A stretch of 64,000 bases of DNA, taken from contig NZ_LGLW01000004.1 in assembly GCF_013620795.1 (NCBI RefSeq), forward strand, positions 496,001-560,000. The letters run 5' to 3'. The notes below the pieces were generated by a model. The model made no database searches. It was not told the origin of the DNA and saw only the letters and a list, made by a program, of their open reading frames with translations. This DNA is from Pseudomonas sp. Q2-TVG4-2 (GTDB lineage: Bacteria; Pseudomonadota; Gammaproteobacteria; Pseudomonadales; Pseudomonadaceae). Numbering within the stretch: the stretch's first letter is position 1; every line of letters starts with the position of its first letter. Below are positions 21,061-30,887 of this stretch, piece after piece. The position numbers were made by a program, and so were the translations under genes.

Positions 21061-22026
21061 ATGGCATTAGCGGTTCACTTCCATGATCAGACCCAGCAGC
21101 CCCGCGAAGCCTCTCTGCGTGACGAAGCGCTGGCGGGTTTTGCCGCCTCGCCGAAACGCATCTCACCGAAGTTTTTCTATGATCGCCGCGGCTCGGAACT
21201 GTTCGAGCAAATCTGCCTGCAGCCCGAGTACTACCTCACCCGCACCGAAGAGCTGATTCTCGCCGAAGCGGCAAATGACATCCGCGGGATCGCCGGGCCG
21301 CAGACCGATCTGATCGAGCTGGGCAGTGGCGCCAGCCGCAAGGTACGCCTGCTGCTCGAAGGGCTGCGTCCGGTCAGCTACCTGGGCATCGATATCTCCG
21401 AAGACTTCTTGCTCACCAGCACTCAGCGTCTGGCGGCGGACTACCCCTGGCTGGAAGTTCACGCCGCCTGCGCCGATTTCTCCGACGAACTGAAGCTGCC
21501 GACCGACTTCACCATTCATCACCCGCTGGTATTTTTCCCCGGCTCCAGCATCGGCAACTTCACCCCTCTGCAAGCGCGCAAACTGCTCGGGCACCTGCAC
21601 GAGATTCTCCCAGTGGGTGGCGGCATGCTGGTCGGCGTCGACCTGGTCAAGGACCGGGACGTGCTCGAAGCGGCTTATAACGACCGCGCCCAGGTGACCG
21701 CCGCCTTCAACCTCAATCTGCTGCAGCGCATCCGTCAGGAGCTGGACAGCGACATCGACCCGTCACGTTTCGCTCATCAGGCATTCTTCAACGACAACGA
21801 CTCACGCATCGAAATGCACTTGATCAGCCGTGAGGCGCAGGATGTGACTATCGAAGGCCAGCGGTTCCATTTCGATGCCGGCGAAAGCCTGCATACAGAG
21901 AATTCCTACAAGTACACCCTGGAGTCGTTCGCCAACCTCGCCAGCAGCGCCGGCTTCGACTGTAGCGGTCAGTGGACCGATCCCCAGACGCTGTTCAGCG
22001 TGCATTACCTACAACGTCGGCAATGA
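21061..22026 (+). CDS. egtD: L-histidine N-alpha-methyltransferase EgtD
   Basis: A 321-residue SAM-dependent methyltransferase that converts histidine to hercynine, the first step of ergothioneine synthesis. SAM-binding motif I is LIELGSGASRKVRLLLEGL. The EgtD signatures KFFYDRRGSELFEQIC, PGSSIGNF and SRIEMHLIS are present. The frame is open much further upstream but that part lies inside egtB in another frame; the ATG at 21061, one base after the egtB stop, is the natural start. Its stop codon overlaps the start of the following subtilase (ATGA at 22023-22026). Confidence 0.93.
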   Translation: MALAVHFHDQTQQPREASLRDEALAGFAASPKRISPKFFYDRRGSELFEQICLQPEYYLTRTEELILAEAANDIRGIAGPQTDLIELGSGASRKVRLLLEGLRPVSYLGIDISEDFLLTSTQRLAADYPWLEVHAACADFSDELKLPTDFTIHHPLVFFPGSSIGNFTPLQARKLLGHLHEILPVGGGMLVGVDLVKDRDVLEAAYNDRAQVTAAFNLNLLQRIRQELDSDIDPSRFAHQAFFNDNDSRIEMHLISREAQDVTIEGQRFHFDAGESLHTENSYKYTLESFANLASSAGFDCSGQWTDPQTLFSVHYLQRRQ

Positions 22027-23780
22027 CGGCGGAGCGACGTTCCGTATCGATCGGTTTTCTGCTGGCGATGCTGACCCTGAGCCCGGTAACGGCCGAGACG
22101 GTGCCGTTACGGCTTAAGGATGTGCAGCGTTGCGGTGATCTCTTTTCAGCCGACCAGTTGACCTTCTGCCTGCGCAGCGACGGGCTCGGTGAGGGCGATG
22201 CCAAGCTGCTGCTGCGGGGAAAGCCGCTCGATGCGTCCCGACTCGACAACGGCAAGTTGCGCCTGACACTGCGTAAGCGCGAGCACCAGAGCGGCCCACT
22301 CTGGCTGGAGCAGGGCGAACGTCAGAGCAACCCGGTGTGGCTGACGCTGGGCGGAAGCCACGTGCTGGCGGCCGGCCCTGACGAAGTGATGAAGAACATG
22401 GATGGGCTGAACACTTACCTGAACCTGATCAGCCTGATCATCGAAGAAAATAACGACGGCCTGAATGAATCGCGCCGCCTGGCCCGAAAATATGGGGCCG
22501 AAGTGGTCGGCGCCATCGCCCCCCTCAACACCTATCAACTGCGCCTGCCGGTGAAGGATCTGACCGAGCGAGATGCCCTGGTGTTGCGTCTGGGCAACGA
22601 GGTGAGCGTGGACGCGGTGGTGGTCGAGGAATCCGGCCCCGAGGAGCCGATCGAGCAGGACCAGGCCAGGAAGCCGCGCACCAGCGAATGGGTTGCCAAT
22701 CGCTTTCTCGACGCTGTGGATTACTACCGTCATCGCCTGCCGTCCGAGCAAGCCCCGGTCGAAACGCATCCGGTGCGCATCGGCATCATCGAACGTAACC
22801 TCGACTTCGATGCCCCGGAGTTCGCTCCTTACATTGGTGAATGTGATACCAGGGCGCCGCGCACCTGCGTCTATGCCAGAGATGCCGACGTGCCGAGCGA
22901 ACATGGCAGCACGGTCACCGGTATCCTCGCCGCCCGCAGCATGGAGCCCAGCGACAGCGGCTTCCTGAGCGCGCTGGAACCAGCAAGCGCCGGCTTCGAA
23001 GTGATCGTCGAGCGCAACTCCGATGCCGGCATTACCGCCAACGTCGCCGCCTCGGTGAACCTGGTCGAGGATGGTGTACGGGTACTGAACTGGAGTTGGG
23101 GCATCCATCGCGTCGGCGCACGGGACGTCAAGGGCGAAGAGGTGGACTCGCTGATTCGCTCCGGTGTCGCCATGAGCGGCTACGAAGAATTGCTGGAAGA
23201 GTTCTTCCTCTGGTTACGCCGCGAACACCCCGATGTGCTCGTAGTAAATTCTGCTGGCAATGGCTCGGCCCGCTCCGGGCAGGATGATTACCGCCTCCCG
23301 TCCTCGTTCATCACCGAGCAACTGCTGGTCGTCGGGGGTCACCAGCGCAACGAGGAACGCGACGTCCCGGTGGAACATCCGGAATACGTCACCAAACGGC
23401 CATCATCGAACGTCGACATGCGCGTCGATATCACCGCTTCGGCCTGCACCCGTGCCGCAACGCTTGAAACGGGCAAACGCGGCGAGGTGCATTGCGGCAC
23501 CTCCTATGCCACACCGATGGTCACCGGCATTGTTGCAGCGATGCTCTCGGTCAACCCGCAGCTCGCCCCCGAACAGCTGCGTGAGCTGCTGCGCCGCAGC
23601 GCACTGACCATCGGCCGCGACAAGGATTTCGAACCGGTGGAGGCCGACGATCTGACCGCACCGATCTTGCCATCCGAGCGCAGCTATCAGATGAGCAACC
23701 AGGACATCGGCCGCTCGGCCCGGCTGGACATGCGCAAGGCGCTGGAGCTGACCGTCGATAGCCTGAAGCAGGACCGCTAG
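22023..23780 (+). CDS. Secreted S8 subtilase-like protein coupled to egtD
   Basis: A 585-residue protein with a signal peptide (about residues 1-25, ending PVTAE). A long N-terminal domain (30-220) without recognised family precedes a subtilase domain (about 250-525). Catalytic His is H294 in EHGSTVTGILAAR, the oxyanion Asn is N413 in VVNSAGNGS, and the nucleophile Ser is S494 in CGTSYATPMVTG. At the place of the usual catalytic Asp (I-I-D-S/T) the sequence reads GIIERNLDFD, so Glu257 replaces Asp. It may be a weak or altered protease, or a pseudo-enzyme. The start codon overlaps the egtD stop by 4 bp. Why a periplasmic protease should be coupled to ergothioneine synthesis is not known. Confidence 0.75.
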   Translation: MTAERRSVSIGFLLAMLTLSPVTAETVPLRLKDVQRCGDLFSADQLTFCLRSDGLGEGDAKLLLRGKPLDASRLDNGKLRLTLRKREHQSGPLWLEQGERQSNPVWLTLGGSHVLAAGPDEVMKNMDGLNTYLNLISLIIEENNDGLNESRRLARKYGAEVVGAIAPLNTYQLRLPVKDLTERDALVLRLGNEVSVDAVVVEESGPEEPIEQDQARKPRTSEWVANRFLDAVDYYRHRLPSEQAPVETHPVRIGIIERNLDFDAPEFAPYIGECDTRAPRTCVYARDADVPSEHGSTVTGILAARSMEPSDSGFLSALEPASAGFEVIVERNSDAGITANVAASVNLVEDGVRVLNWSWGIHRVGARDVKGEEVDSLIRSGVAMSGYEELLEEFFLWLRREHPDVLVVNSAGNGSARSGQDDYRLPSSFITEQLLVVGGHQRNEERDVPVEHPEYVTKRPSSNVDMRVDITASACTRAATLETGKRGEVHCGTSYATPMVTGIVAAMLSVNPQLAPEQLRELLRRSALTIGRDKDFEPVEADDLTAPILPSERSYQMSNQDIGRSARLDMRKALELTVDSLKQDR

Positions 23781-24354
23781 GCCTTCGAAACGACCATCGC
23801 CAACGCATTGGCAAATTGACCCGACTCCGTAGTCGCAGCCGGACTATGGCTGGCTATTTTTCAGCCCCGTCAGCTTGCTCGGCCGTTCGATTTCCCCCAG
23901 AAGGACGCTGCCCGAGCGCCATGAAACATTCCGCAACAAACACCTCAAGCCGAACTTGGCGAGCAGCCGGGACAACAAGCGAAACGGCATGTAGTCAAAT
24001 ACAACCTACCGCATACTTAGCTCTTTCTCGAACTATCTAAAAATCAGTTACTTAGAGCACAACAGCAAATAATATCATATTAATATCAGATAGTAGCGAT
24101 ATAGAACTACATAATTAAAATCAATGTAGATGTCGTTTTTACGGCGCCAAAAGAATTTCACTATTCCACGACCGATCTATATAAAGCCTATCCACGCAAA
24201 AGCGAGTACGGCGACACAGCCGCGCACCTGCTCCGTTTGCGCAGTTGGTGGCGTCGTTGGTCAGTGCTTCGTTCGTTGCATCATCCATGAATGCTTCCGC
24301 AATTTTTTAAAGGGCACTCGCAGCCTTTTGTCGTATTAAGTTCCGGAGATAACA
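23781..24354. other. Long AT-rich intergenic region upstream of the GH5 gene
   Basis: 574 bp without a gene. The centre (about 23990-24175) is far more AT-rich than its surroundings, with stretches such as AATAATATCATATTAATATC. Such regions in pseudomonads often hold promoters silenced by MvaT/H-NS-like proteins and often mark acquired DNA. No clear sigma-70 promoter could be fixed. The GH5 gene's ribosome-binding site (CGGAG) lies at its right end. Confidence 0.5.
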
Positions 24355-26460
24355 ATGTCCCTAAATGCAGTATCGGGCGTACCACGGGGAGCACTAAGCG
24401 CCGTTTTGCTGGCCGCAGTGATCGGCTTCTCGACTGTGCAGCATGCAAGTGCAACCACCGCCTCAGCAGCAAGCGCCGTGCAGACCATCGCGACGGCACA
24501 GGTCAACAACTTCACCAGCCCGGATTGGAACAAGGGCACCTGGCGTAAGTCCGCCGGCTTTTCGATTCCGGCGACAACCGCCAACAAGGCCGCCTTCCAG
24601 AAAGAGGCGCAGGTGAAACTGGCCAACGGCCAGATACGTACTGTGAAGGTCATCTATTTCTCGGGCGCGCACATGAGCGTGATGCTTTCCGGCACGACGC
24701 TCGACGCCGTGGCCACCGGCTATCCGCATACTGTTGCTGTGCTGGGCTCGGCGACGGTTTCCAGCACGCCACCGGCAACATCCACGCCGACGCCGACGCC
24801 GAGCACGACAACCGCGCACAGCAGCGCTATTAACAATTACACCAACAGTGACTGGCTGAACGGCGTATGGCGCAAGTCGGCAGGCTTCTCGATCCCGCTG
24901 ACGACCACCAACCGCTCGGTATTCAAGCCCGGCGCCTCGGTGAAGCTCGCAAACAGCCAGACTCGCTCCATCACGGCTGTGTACATTTCCGGCCGCAACA
25001 TGAGCGTCATGCTCTCTGGCAGCGCCCTCAGCGGCGCACTTGGCTATCCGAACAAACTGTTCGCCGCAACGACCTCTACCGCGCCAAGCACACCGACCGC
25101 TCCGACCGCACCTAGCGCGCCAGTGGCGGATGCACCATCGACCAGCACACCGGCAACCTCCGCACCGCTGGTCACGGCTCTGAACTCGTTCAACGGCACC
25201 GATTTCGTCAACGGCGTCTATCGCTCCACCGGCATTTCGGTGAAAGCCAGCGCGGCCAACAAAACGGCCTATCACAAGGGCGCGAAGGTGCGGTTCGCCA
25301 ACGGGCAGGTCCTGACCGTGAAGGTTGTCTACCACTCCGGCGACAACATGACTGTAATGCTTGATGGCGGCACCATCGATGGAATGCTCGTTGGGTATCC
25401 GCGAACCGTTTCGGTGAGCAGCACCGACTTCACCCAGCCGAGCACCGGTACAAGTACCGCTCCGGCGACAGGCACCGACGCAGCACCGGCCAATCCGATC
25501 CATCTGGTCGGGGTCAATCTGGCTGGCGCGGAATTCGGCGAATACGCTGGGCTACCCGGCCAGCATCAAATCCATTACATCTACCCGAGCGAGGCCAACT
25601 TCAAGCGTTACGCTGACCTCAACCTGAAGCTGATCCGCCTGCCGTTTCGCTGGGAGCGCATCCAGCCGAAACTCAATGGCGAGCTCAACGCCGCCGAACT
25701 CGGTCGGCTGTTGACCACCCTGAACCATGCACAGAAATACAACATGCAGGTCATTCTCGACATGCATAACTACTACCGTTACTACGGCAAATTGATCGCC
25801 TCGACTGACGTTCCGATCAGCGCGTTCGCTGATGGCTGGCGCCGTATCGTGCAGAAGGTTGCCAACCATCCGGCAGTGTACGGCTACGGGCTGATGAACG
25901 AGCCCCACTCCACCAATGGCAAGTGGCCCGCCGCGGCACTGGCGGCTGCCCGGGCAATTCGCGGCATCGACCAGAATCGCTGGATCTATGTCTCCGGTGA
26001 CCGTTGGTCGAGCGCCTTCCACTGGCCGTCCTACAACACCCAACTGGCCATTGATCCGTGGATGCGCGACCCGAAGAACAACCTGGTATATGAAGCTCAT
26101 CTGTACCTGGACAAGGACTACTCCGGCACCTATGCGAATCGCTCGGCCATCTATGATCCGATGACCGGCGTGAACCGGGCCAAGCCCTTCGTCGAGTGGC
26201 TGAGAAAGAACCGGCTTCGCGGCTTCATCGGCGAACACGGTGCGCCGGATTTTTCACCCTCGGCCATCGTGGCAACCGATAACCTGCTGAAGTATCTCAA
26301 CCAGAACTGCATCCCCAGCACTTACTGGGCGGCGGGTCCCTGGTGGGGCGAGTATGCGCTGTCGCTTGACGTGAAAAGCGGCAGCCCGCGCCCGCAGCTG
26401 CCGATTCTGCAGAAGCACGCAGCGAACAAATCCTGCGGGACCATCGGCCCTCTGCTTTAA
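24355..26460 (+). CDS. Secreted GH5-family glycoside hydrolase with three N-terminal repeat modules
   Basis: 701 residues. A signal-peptide-like stretch (residues 10-34) is followed by three homologous modules of about 80 residues (50-130, 159-239, 276-353). Each has N-N-F/Y-T-x-x-D-W, W-R-K-S-A-G-F-S-I and M-S-V-M-L-S-G motifs and is joined by Ser/Thr/Pro/Ala linkers. The GH5 cellulase-like domain spans 383-690: acid/base E516 in GLMNEPHS and nucleophile E627 in GFIGEHGAPD are both present. It likely cleaves a beta-glucan; cellulase is the default family call but substrate is uncertain. The modules are probably carbohydrate- or surface-binding, inferred from position only. CGGAG precedes the ATG. 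The AT-rich upstream DNA hints at acquisition. Confidence 0.85.
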   Translation: MSLNAVSGVPRGALSAVLLAAVIGFSTVQHASATTASAASAVQTIATAQVNNFTSPDWNKGTWRKSAGFSIPATTANKAAFQKEAQVKLANGQIRTVKVIYFSGAHMSVMLSGTTLDAVATGYPHTVAVLGSATVSSTPPATSTPTPTPSTTTAHSSAINNYTNSDWLNGVWRKSAGFSIPLTTTNRSVFKPGASVKLANSQTRSITAVYISGRNMSVMLSGSALSGALGYPNKLFAATTSTAPSTPTAPTAPSAPVADAPSTSTPATSAPLVTALNSFNGTDFVNGVYRSTGISVKASAANKTAYHKGAKVRFANGQVLTVKVVYHSGDNMTVMLDGGTIDGMLVGYPRTVSVSSTDFTQPSTGTSTAPATGTDAAPANPIHLVGVNLAGAEFGEYAGLPGQHQIHYIYPSEANFKRYADLNLKLIRLPFRWERIQPKLNGELNAAELGRLLTTLNHAQKYNMQVILDMHNYYRYYGKLIASTDVPISAFADGWRRIVQKVANHPAVYGYGLMNEPHSTNGKWPAAALAAARAIRGIDQNRWIYVSGDRWSSAFHWPSYNTQLAIDPWMRDPKNNLVYEAHLYLDKDYSGTYANRSAIYDPMTGVNRAKPFVEWLRKNRLRGFIGEHGAPDFSPSAIVATDNLLKYLNQNCIPSTYWAAGPWWGEYALSLDVKSGSPRPQLPILQKHAANKSCGTIGPLL

Positions 26461-26470
26461 ATCGAAACAG

Positions 26471-26490
26471 CGCCCCGCATTTGCGGGGCG
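26471..26490 (+). terminator. GC hairpin after the GH5 gene
   Basis: Perfect 8-bp stem CGCCCCGC / GCGGGGCG with loop ATTT, between convergent genes (10 bp after the GH5 stop). Neither side has a U-run, so it may act weakly in both directions. Confidence 0.55.
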
Positions 26491-26496
26491 TATCGT

Positions 26497-26874
26497 TCAG
26501 CCTGACGCCAGCCCGTCGAAGACTTCTGGCGTCAGCGCCGCACCTCCTTTCTCGTCCAGGCGCTGGCGATACGCGGTACCGCCGCCCCCCCCTTCAAGCA
26601 TATGCAGCAACCGCGTGCCACGCTCGCTCAGGACGAAGTTCTCGCCATTGCCGCCCTGCTCTTGTGGGCGAGTCACCACGAAACCGCCTTCAAACAGCAG
26701 GCTTTCATAATTCTGCGCCTCGGCCTTGAGTGAATCGAGGTTAGGCAGCGGCTGCCCGGCTTCCTCCATGGCAATGGCATGCTCGTCAGCGTACTGACGC
26801 GGCACGAAGCTCTCGTTGCCGGATTTCTGCGCTTCTCGCAGCAGGCGCAGCATTAGATCCCAGTTATAGGTCAT
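26497..26874 (-). CDS. Hypothetical protein, possible DUF2513/YjcQ-type winged helix
   Basis: A 125-residue cytoplasmic protein. The ATG at 26874 has AGGAG six bases upstream; the longer frame upstream is not protein-like. The start MTYNWDLMLRLLREAQ, the central NYESLLFEGGFVV and the later LSERGTRLL resemble the winged-helix layout of DUF2513/YjcQ proteins, but this is only a pattern match. A Gly-rich loop (GGGGG) lies near residue 95. It is convergent with the GH5 gene. Confidence 0.6.
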   Translation of the reverse strand: MTYNWDLMLRLLREAQKSGNESFVPRQYADEHAIAMEEAGQPLPNLDSLKAEAQNYESLLFEGGFVVTRPQEQGGNGENFVLSERGTRLLHMLEGGGGGTAYRQRLDEKGGAALTPEVFDGLASG

Positions 26875-27030
26875 GACCCTCTCCTGTTGCACCGCGTCAG
26901 CGTGGCGGCTCTTGCTAATACGGACCCTGCCGGCGGCGGCATGGTTCGATCCCCAGCGCAACGGGAACGGCTGAACTAAAGCGCGTCCGGGATGATCCAC
27001 CAAACAGATCGACCTACAAAGGAGCGCGCC

Positions 27031-27327
27031 ATGAAACGCCTGATGATCCCCTTGACCCTTGCCCTGCTGGCAAGCCAGCCGGTGTTTGCTGCCGAATGCA
27101 CCACTGACGAGATAACGGCCAAGGCCAAGGAACTTGCCGATCGCGTTAACGCGCTGACTGAAAACGATCCGAAGCGGGCCGCGGAGATCAATCAGGAGTT
27201 GCGGGATATGGAGGTCAAGCAGACTGCCGAGCAGCTGGGCAGCGAATGCGAAGCCTACGAAAAGCGCATCGAGCACGTTGAGCAGGCGGAAAAGCAGGCC
27301 GATATCGCACCGGCCGAGAAGCGCTGA
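27031..27327 (+). CDS. Small exported helical protein
   Basis: 98 residues. A clear signal peptide (MKRLMIPLTLALLASQPVFAAE) is followed by a charged, Glu/Lys-rich helical region with two cysteines (C24-like and C76-like positions) that could form a disulfide. The ATG has AAGGAG six bases upstream. No family is recognised; presumably periplasmic. Confidence 0.7.
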   Translation: MKRLMIPLTLALLASQPVFAAECTTDEITAKAKELADRVNALTENDPKRAAEINQELRDMEVKQTAEQLGSECEAYEKRIEHVEQAEKQADIAPAEKR

Positions 27328-27372
27328 TAAACAGGCGAAGAACGGGGTAGCGACGCCACCCCTTCGATGGGT

Positions 27373-28734
27373 TTATTCCGCAGCGGGCTTCTTGCGTCGT
27401 AGCGGCGCCAAGCCGTCTTGGCTGACGATCTGCGAGGCCGGTTCGTCGCGCTTGGCGTTCTTCGGCCGCTTGGCGGTCGGCTTGCCGGCCGGTTTGGCCT
27501 TTTTGTCGACGCCCTTTTTCTTGTCGTCCTTTTTCTTGTCGTCCTTTTTCTTTTTGGTGCCCGCCGCTTTGCCTGAAGCCTTCAGGTTCTTGGGCCCACC
27601 GTAGCTGCCTTTCAAACCTTTGATGACCCGGCGCTCGAATCGCTGCTTGAGGTAGCGCTCGACGCTCGACATCAGGTTCCAGTCGTTGTGGCAGATCAGC
27701 GAGATCGCCAGCCCTTCGGCACCCGCGCGCCCCGTGCGACCGATACGATGCACGTACTCATCGCCCGAACGCGGCATGTCGAAGTTGATCACCAGATCCA
27801 GGCCCTCGATATCCAGCCCGCGTGCCGCCACGTCAGTAGCAACCAGTACCTTGACGCCGCCTTCCTTGACCCGGTCAATGGCCAGCTTGCGGTCCTTCTG
27901 ATCCTTGTCGCCATGCAGCACGAAGGCCTTCACACCCTCCGCGACCAGCCGGCCATAGAGCCGATCCGCCTGCACCCGGGTGTTGGTGAAGATCACAGCC
28001 TTCTTATAGGTTTCGTTGGCCAGCAGCCAGTGCACGAGCTTCTCTTTGTGCTCGGTGCTCTCGGCGGTGATGATCTGCTGACGAGTGCCTTCGTTAAGCT
28101 CGCTGACGCGGTTGAGCTGCAGATGCAGCGGATCGCGCAGGACGCTGGCGGCCATCTCGCGCAGGGCCGCACCGCCACTGGTGGCCGAGAACAGCAGGGT
28201 CTGCTGTCGCTTGGCGCATTCGCCGACCAGCCGCTGCACATCCTCGGCAAAGCCCATGTCGAGCATCCGATCGGCTTCATCGAGAATCAGCAATTCGACA
28301 TCTTTCAGGATCAGCGTGCCGGCATTGAGGTGTTCGATCATCCGCCCAGGTGTGCCGATGAGGATGTCCGGCACCTTGCGCAGGATCGCGGCCTGGACCT
28401 TGAAGTCTTCACCGCCAGTGATCATGGCCGACTTGATGAAGGTGAACTGAGAGAAGCGCTCGACCTCCTTGAGGGTCTGCTGGGCCAGCTCCCGGGTCGG
28501 CAACAGGATCAGCGCGCGCACGTCTGTGCGTACCACCGCATCGCCAATCAGCCGATTGAGCATAGGCAGCACGAACGCCGCGGTCTTGCCACTGCCGGTC
28601 TGAGCCGTCACGCGCAGGTCACGCCCCTCGATCGCCGGAGGGATAGCCGCCACCTGCACCGGCGTCGGCTCAACGAATTTGAGTTCGGCGACTGCCTTGA
28701 GCAGGCGTTCGTGCAGGGCGAATTGGTCAAACAA
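27373..28734 (-). CDS. DEAD-box ATP-dependent RNA helicase with Lys-rich tail
   Basis: About 453 residues. All DEAD-box motifs are present: Q-motif region EPTPVQ, Walker A AQTGSGKT, PTRELAQQ, motif II LILDEADRMLDMGF, SAT, and HRIGRTGRAG. The C-terminal 70 residues are a basic Lys/Asp-rich tail (KKKKDDKKKDDKKKG) likely to bind RNA. I prefer a TTG start at 28734 because GAGG lies 9 bases upstream and family members begin at this FDQFALHERLL point; an ATG at 28767 would add 11 residues. It belongs to the group of pseudomonad DeaD/RhlE-like helicases acting in ribosome assembly and cold adaptation. Confidence 0.88.
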   Translation of the reverse strand: MFDQFALHERLLKAVAELKFVEPTPVQVAAIPPAIEGRDLRVTAQTGSGKTAAFVLPMLNRLIGDAVVRTDVRALILLPTRELAQQTLKEVERFSQFTFIKSAMITGGEDFKVQAAILRKVPDILIGTPGRMIEHLNAGTLILKDVELLILDEADRMLDMGFAEDVQRLVGECAKRQQTLLFSATSGGAALREMAASVLRDPLHLQLNRVSELNEGTRQQIITAESTEHKEKLVHWLLANETYKKAVIFTNTRVQADRLYGRLVAEGVKAFVLHGDKDQKDRKLAIDRVKEGGVKVLVATDVAARGLDIEGLDLVINFDMPRSGDEYVHRIGRTGRAGAEGLAISLICHNDWNLMSSVERYLKQRFERRVIKGLKGSYGGPKNLKASGKAAGTKKKKDDKKKDDKKKGVDKKAKPAGKPTAKRPKNAKRDEPASQIVSQDGLAPLRRKKPAAE

Positions 28735-28931
28735 GGGGGATACCTCAAGATCGAAAAAACGTCGCATAGATTAACGCGTCCAGCCGCCGGAGAGGCGGCT
28801 TTGTGCAGCGCGACCTGTCTCAGGCCTTGACCTGAGGAGCGGCAGATGCGGCTGGCGCCGGGCCGCGCTGCCGATCAGCCGCGTCTGGCGGTGCGCCCCG
28901 ATGGCCCGGTCAAGAGGATTCCATGGGCAAG

Positions 28932-29258
28932 TTACTGCGGCTCGCAGGTCAGCTTGATTCGCAAACGAATCACATCGCGCTTGAACTTGGCGGTCAGCGG
29001 CTTGCGCTCGCCAGCATCCAGCGTGGTGCGACGGGTACGCGGGGATTCTGGCCCGTTACGAAACACGGCCGTGCACTCGACTGGACGATCACCGAAGTTT
29101 TGCAGCACCAGGCCCGCCATGTCCCGGTCTATGGTTTCAGTCGTGGCGAGCACTTCGGCGCCATTGAGCTCCTGCTCAACCTCCACCGGATAGCTGACGG
29201 CCAGGGCGCTCAGTGGGATGATGGCGACCGCAAGCACGGCGATGCAGATTCTTTTCAT
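28932..29258 (-). CDS. Conserved exported protein
   Basis: 108 residues with a signal peptide (MKRICIAVLAVAIIPLSALA). The mature part has a conserved pattern seen in pseudomonads: SYPVEVEQELNGAEV, then ECTAVFRNGPESPRTRR and a C-terminal RLRIKLTC. The two Cys may form a disulfide. GAGGAG precedes the start. Database entries of this type sometimes carry the wrong name 3-phosphoglycerate kinase; nothing in the sequence supports that. It is divergent from the LysR gene. Confidence 0.75.
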   Translation of the reverse strand: MKRICIAVLAVAIIPLSALAVSYPVEVEQELNGAEVLATTETIDRDMAGLVLQNFGDRPVECTAVFRNGPESPRTRRTTLDAGERKPLTAKFKRDVIRLRIKLTCEPQ

Positions 29259-29323
29259 TGTTGTGCGGGCTCCTCGTGAAGGCGTGCCAGCGTATCAGAC
29301 AGACGCAACAGGAAAGCAATGGA

Positions 29324-30268
29324 ATGAAGATGCCACGCGTAACCCTCGATCAATGGCGAACCCTGCAAGCGGTTATCGACCATGGTGGCTTCGCCCAAGC
29401 CGCCGAAATGCTGCATCGCTCGCAATCGTCGGTCAGCTACACCGTGGCTCGCATGCAGGAGCAGCTGGGCGTGCCGCTGCTGCGGATCGATGGACGCAAG
29501 GCGGTGCTCACCGATGCCGGCGAGGTGCTGTTACGGCGGTCGCGGCAGCTGGTCCTCCAGGCCGGGCAGCTCGAGGAGTTAGCCCATCACATGGAGCAGG
29601 GTTGGGAAGCCGAGGTTCGCCTGGTGGTGGATGCCGCCTACCCTAACGCCAAGCTGATCCGCGCCTTGACTGCGTTCATGCCGCAGAGTCGTGGGTGTCG
29701 AGTGCGGCTGCGCGAAGAGGTCCTGTCCGGCGTCGAGGATGTGCTCAAGGACGGCACCGCCGATCTGGCCATCAGCGGCCTGGACATCACCGGTTACCTC
29801 GGCGCCGAGCTGGGCACCGTCGAGTTCATCGCGGTGGCCCACGCCGACCACACCCTGCACCAGTTGCGACGCAAGCTCAGCGTGCAGGACTTGCAGAGCC
29901 AGATGCAGATCGTGGTGCGCGACTCCGGCCAGCGGCAGCCACGTGACAGCGGCTGGCTGGGCGCCGAACAGCGCTGGACCGTTGGCAGCTTGGCTACTTC
30001 AGTAGGCTTCGTCAGCAGTGGGCTAGGCTTCGCCTGGCTGCCGCGGCACATGATCGGACGCGAGCTGGCCGAAGGTGTACTCAAGCCGTTGCCATTGATC
30101 CAAGGAAGCATTCGCCGCCCATTGTTTTACCTCTACACCAACCCGAACAAACCGCTCGGCCCGGCAACGCAGATTCTCATCGACTTGATCAAGACGTACG
30201 ATGCGCAATCGCAGCCTGCCAATGACAGCCCGCCCCAGGCTTCCACCCTCACCAGGACCACACCATGA
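29324..30268 (+). CDS. LysR-family transcriptional regulator
   Basis: 314 residues. The winged HTH lies at about 6-65 ([20 protein letters not shown], then [17 protein letters not shown]). The substrate-binding domain follows from about 95. An ATG two codons later is an alternative start. Its stop overlaps the start of ppiA (ATGA at 30265-30268), an unusual coupling of a regulator to a periplasmic foldase. Ligand and targets are unknown; LysR proteins often control the divergent neighbour, here the exported protein at 28932. Confidence 0.9.
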   Translation: MKMPRVTLDQWRTLQAVIDHGGFAQAAEMLHRSQSSVSYTVARMQEQLGVPLLRIDGRKAVLTDAGEVLLRRSRQLVLQAGQLEELAHHMEQGWEAEVRLVVDAAYPNAKLIRALTAFMPQSRGCRVRLREEVLSGVEDVLKDGTADLAISGLDITGYLGAELGTVEFIAVAHADHTLHQLRRKLSVQDLQSQMQIVVRDSGQRQPRDSGWLGAEQRWTVGSLATSVGFVSSGLGFAWLPRHMIGRELAEGVLKPLPLIQGSIRRPLFYLYTNPNKPLGPATQILIDLIKTYDAQSQPANDSPPQASTLTRTTP

Positions 30269-30816
30269 AACGACTCGTACTCGCCGCCTGTTCACTGTTG
30301 CTCGCCGGAAACCTGCTGGCGGCAGACAACCCGCACGTGCTGCTGAACACCAGCATGGGTGAAATCGAAATCGAGCTGGAGGCCGAGAAGGCGCCTATCA
30401 GCGTGAAAAACTTTCTTAGCTACGTGGAAAGCGGCTTCTACGATGGCACTGTGTTCCACCGGGTAATTCCCGGCTTCATGATCCAGGGCGGCGGTTTCAC
30501 CGAAGGAATGGACCAGAAAGAGACTGGCGAACCGATCAAGAATGAAGCGGACAACGGCCTGCACAATGTTCGTGGGACCCTCGCGATGGCCCGTACACAG
30601 AACGTCAATTCCGCCACCAGCCAGTTCTTCATCAACCACCGCGACAATGACTTTCTCGACCACGGCAGCCGCGACTTCGGCTACGCGGTGTTTGCCAAGG
30701 TTGTGCGCGGCATGGACGTGGTCGACCAGATCGCCCAGGTGCCGACGGGCAACCGCAGCATGATGCAGAACGTTCCGCTGACGCCGGTGAAGATCGTGTC
30801 CGCAAAGAAACTCTGA
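30265..30816 (+). CDS. ppiA: Periplasmic peptidyl-prolyl cis-trans isomerase A (cyclophilin)
   Basis: 183 residues with a signal peptide ([19 protein letters not shown]). The cyclophilin core is intact: [14 protein letters not shown] carries the catalytic Arg/Phe/Gln, and [18 protein letters not shown] follows. It accelerates proline isomerisation during folding of exported proteins. Translation is coupled to the LysR gene by a 4-bp overlap. Confidence 0.92.
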   Translation: MKRLVLAACSLLLAGNLLAADNPHVLLNTSMGEIEIELEAEKAPISVKNFLSYVESGFYDGTVFHRVIPGFMIQGGGFTEGMDQKETGEPIKNEADNGLHNVRGTLAMARTQNVNSATSQFFINHRDNDFLDHGSRDFGYAVFAKVVRGMDVVDQIAQVPTGNRSMMQNVPLTPVKIVSAKKL

Positions 30817-30887
30817 ACCCGACGCGTCCGTTCCCGGCGCACGCTGCCTGCAGCCGTGCGCCGTTTCCCACGGCTAGGAGATCGAGC

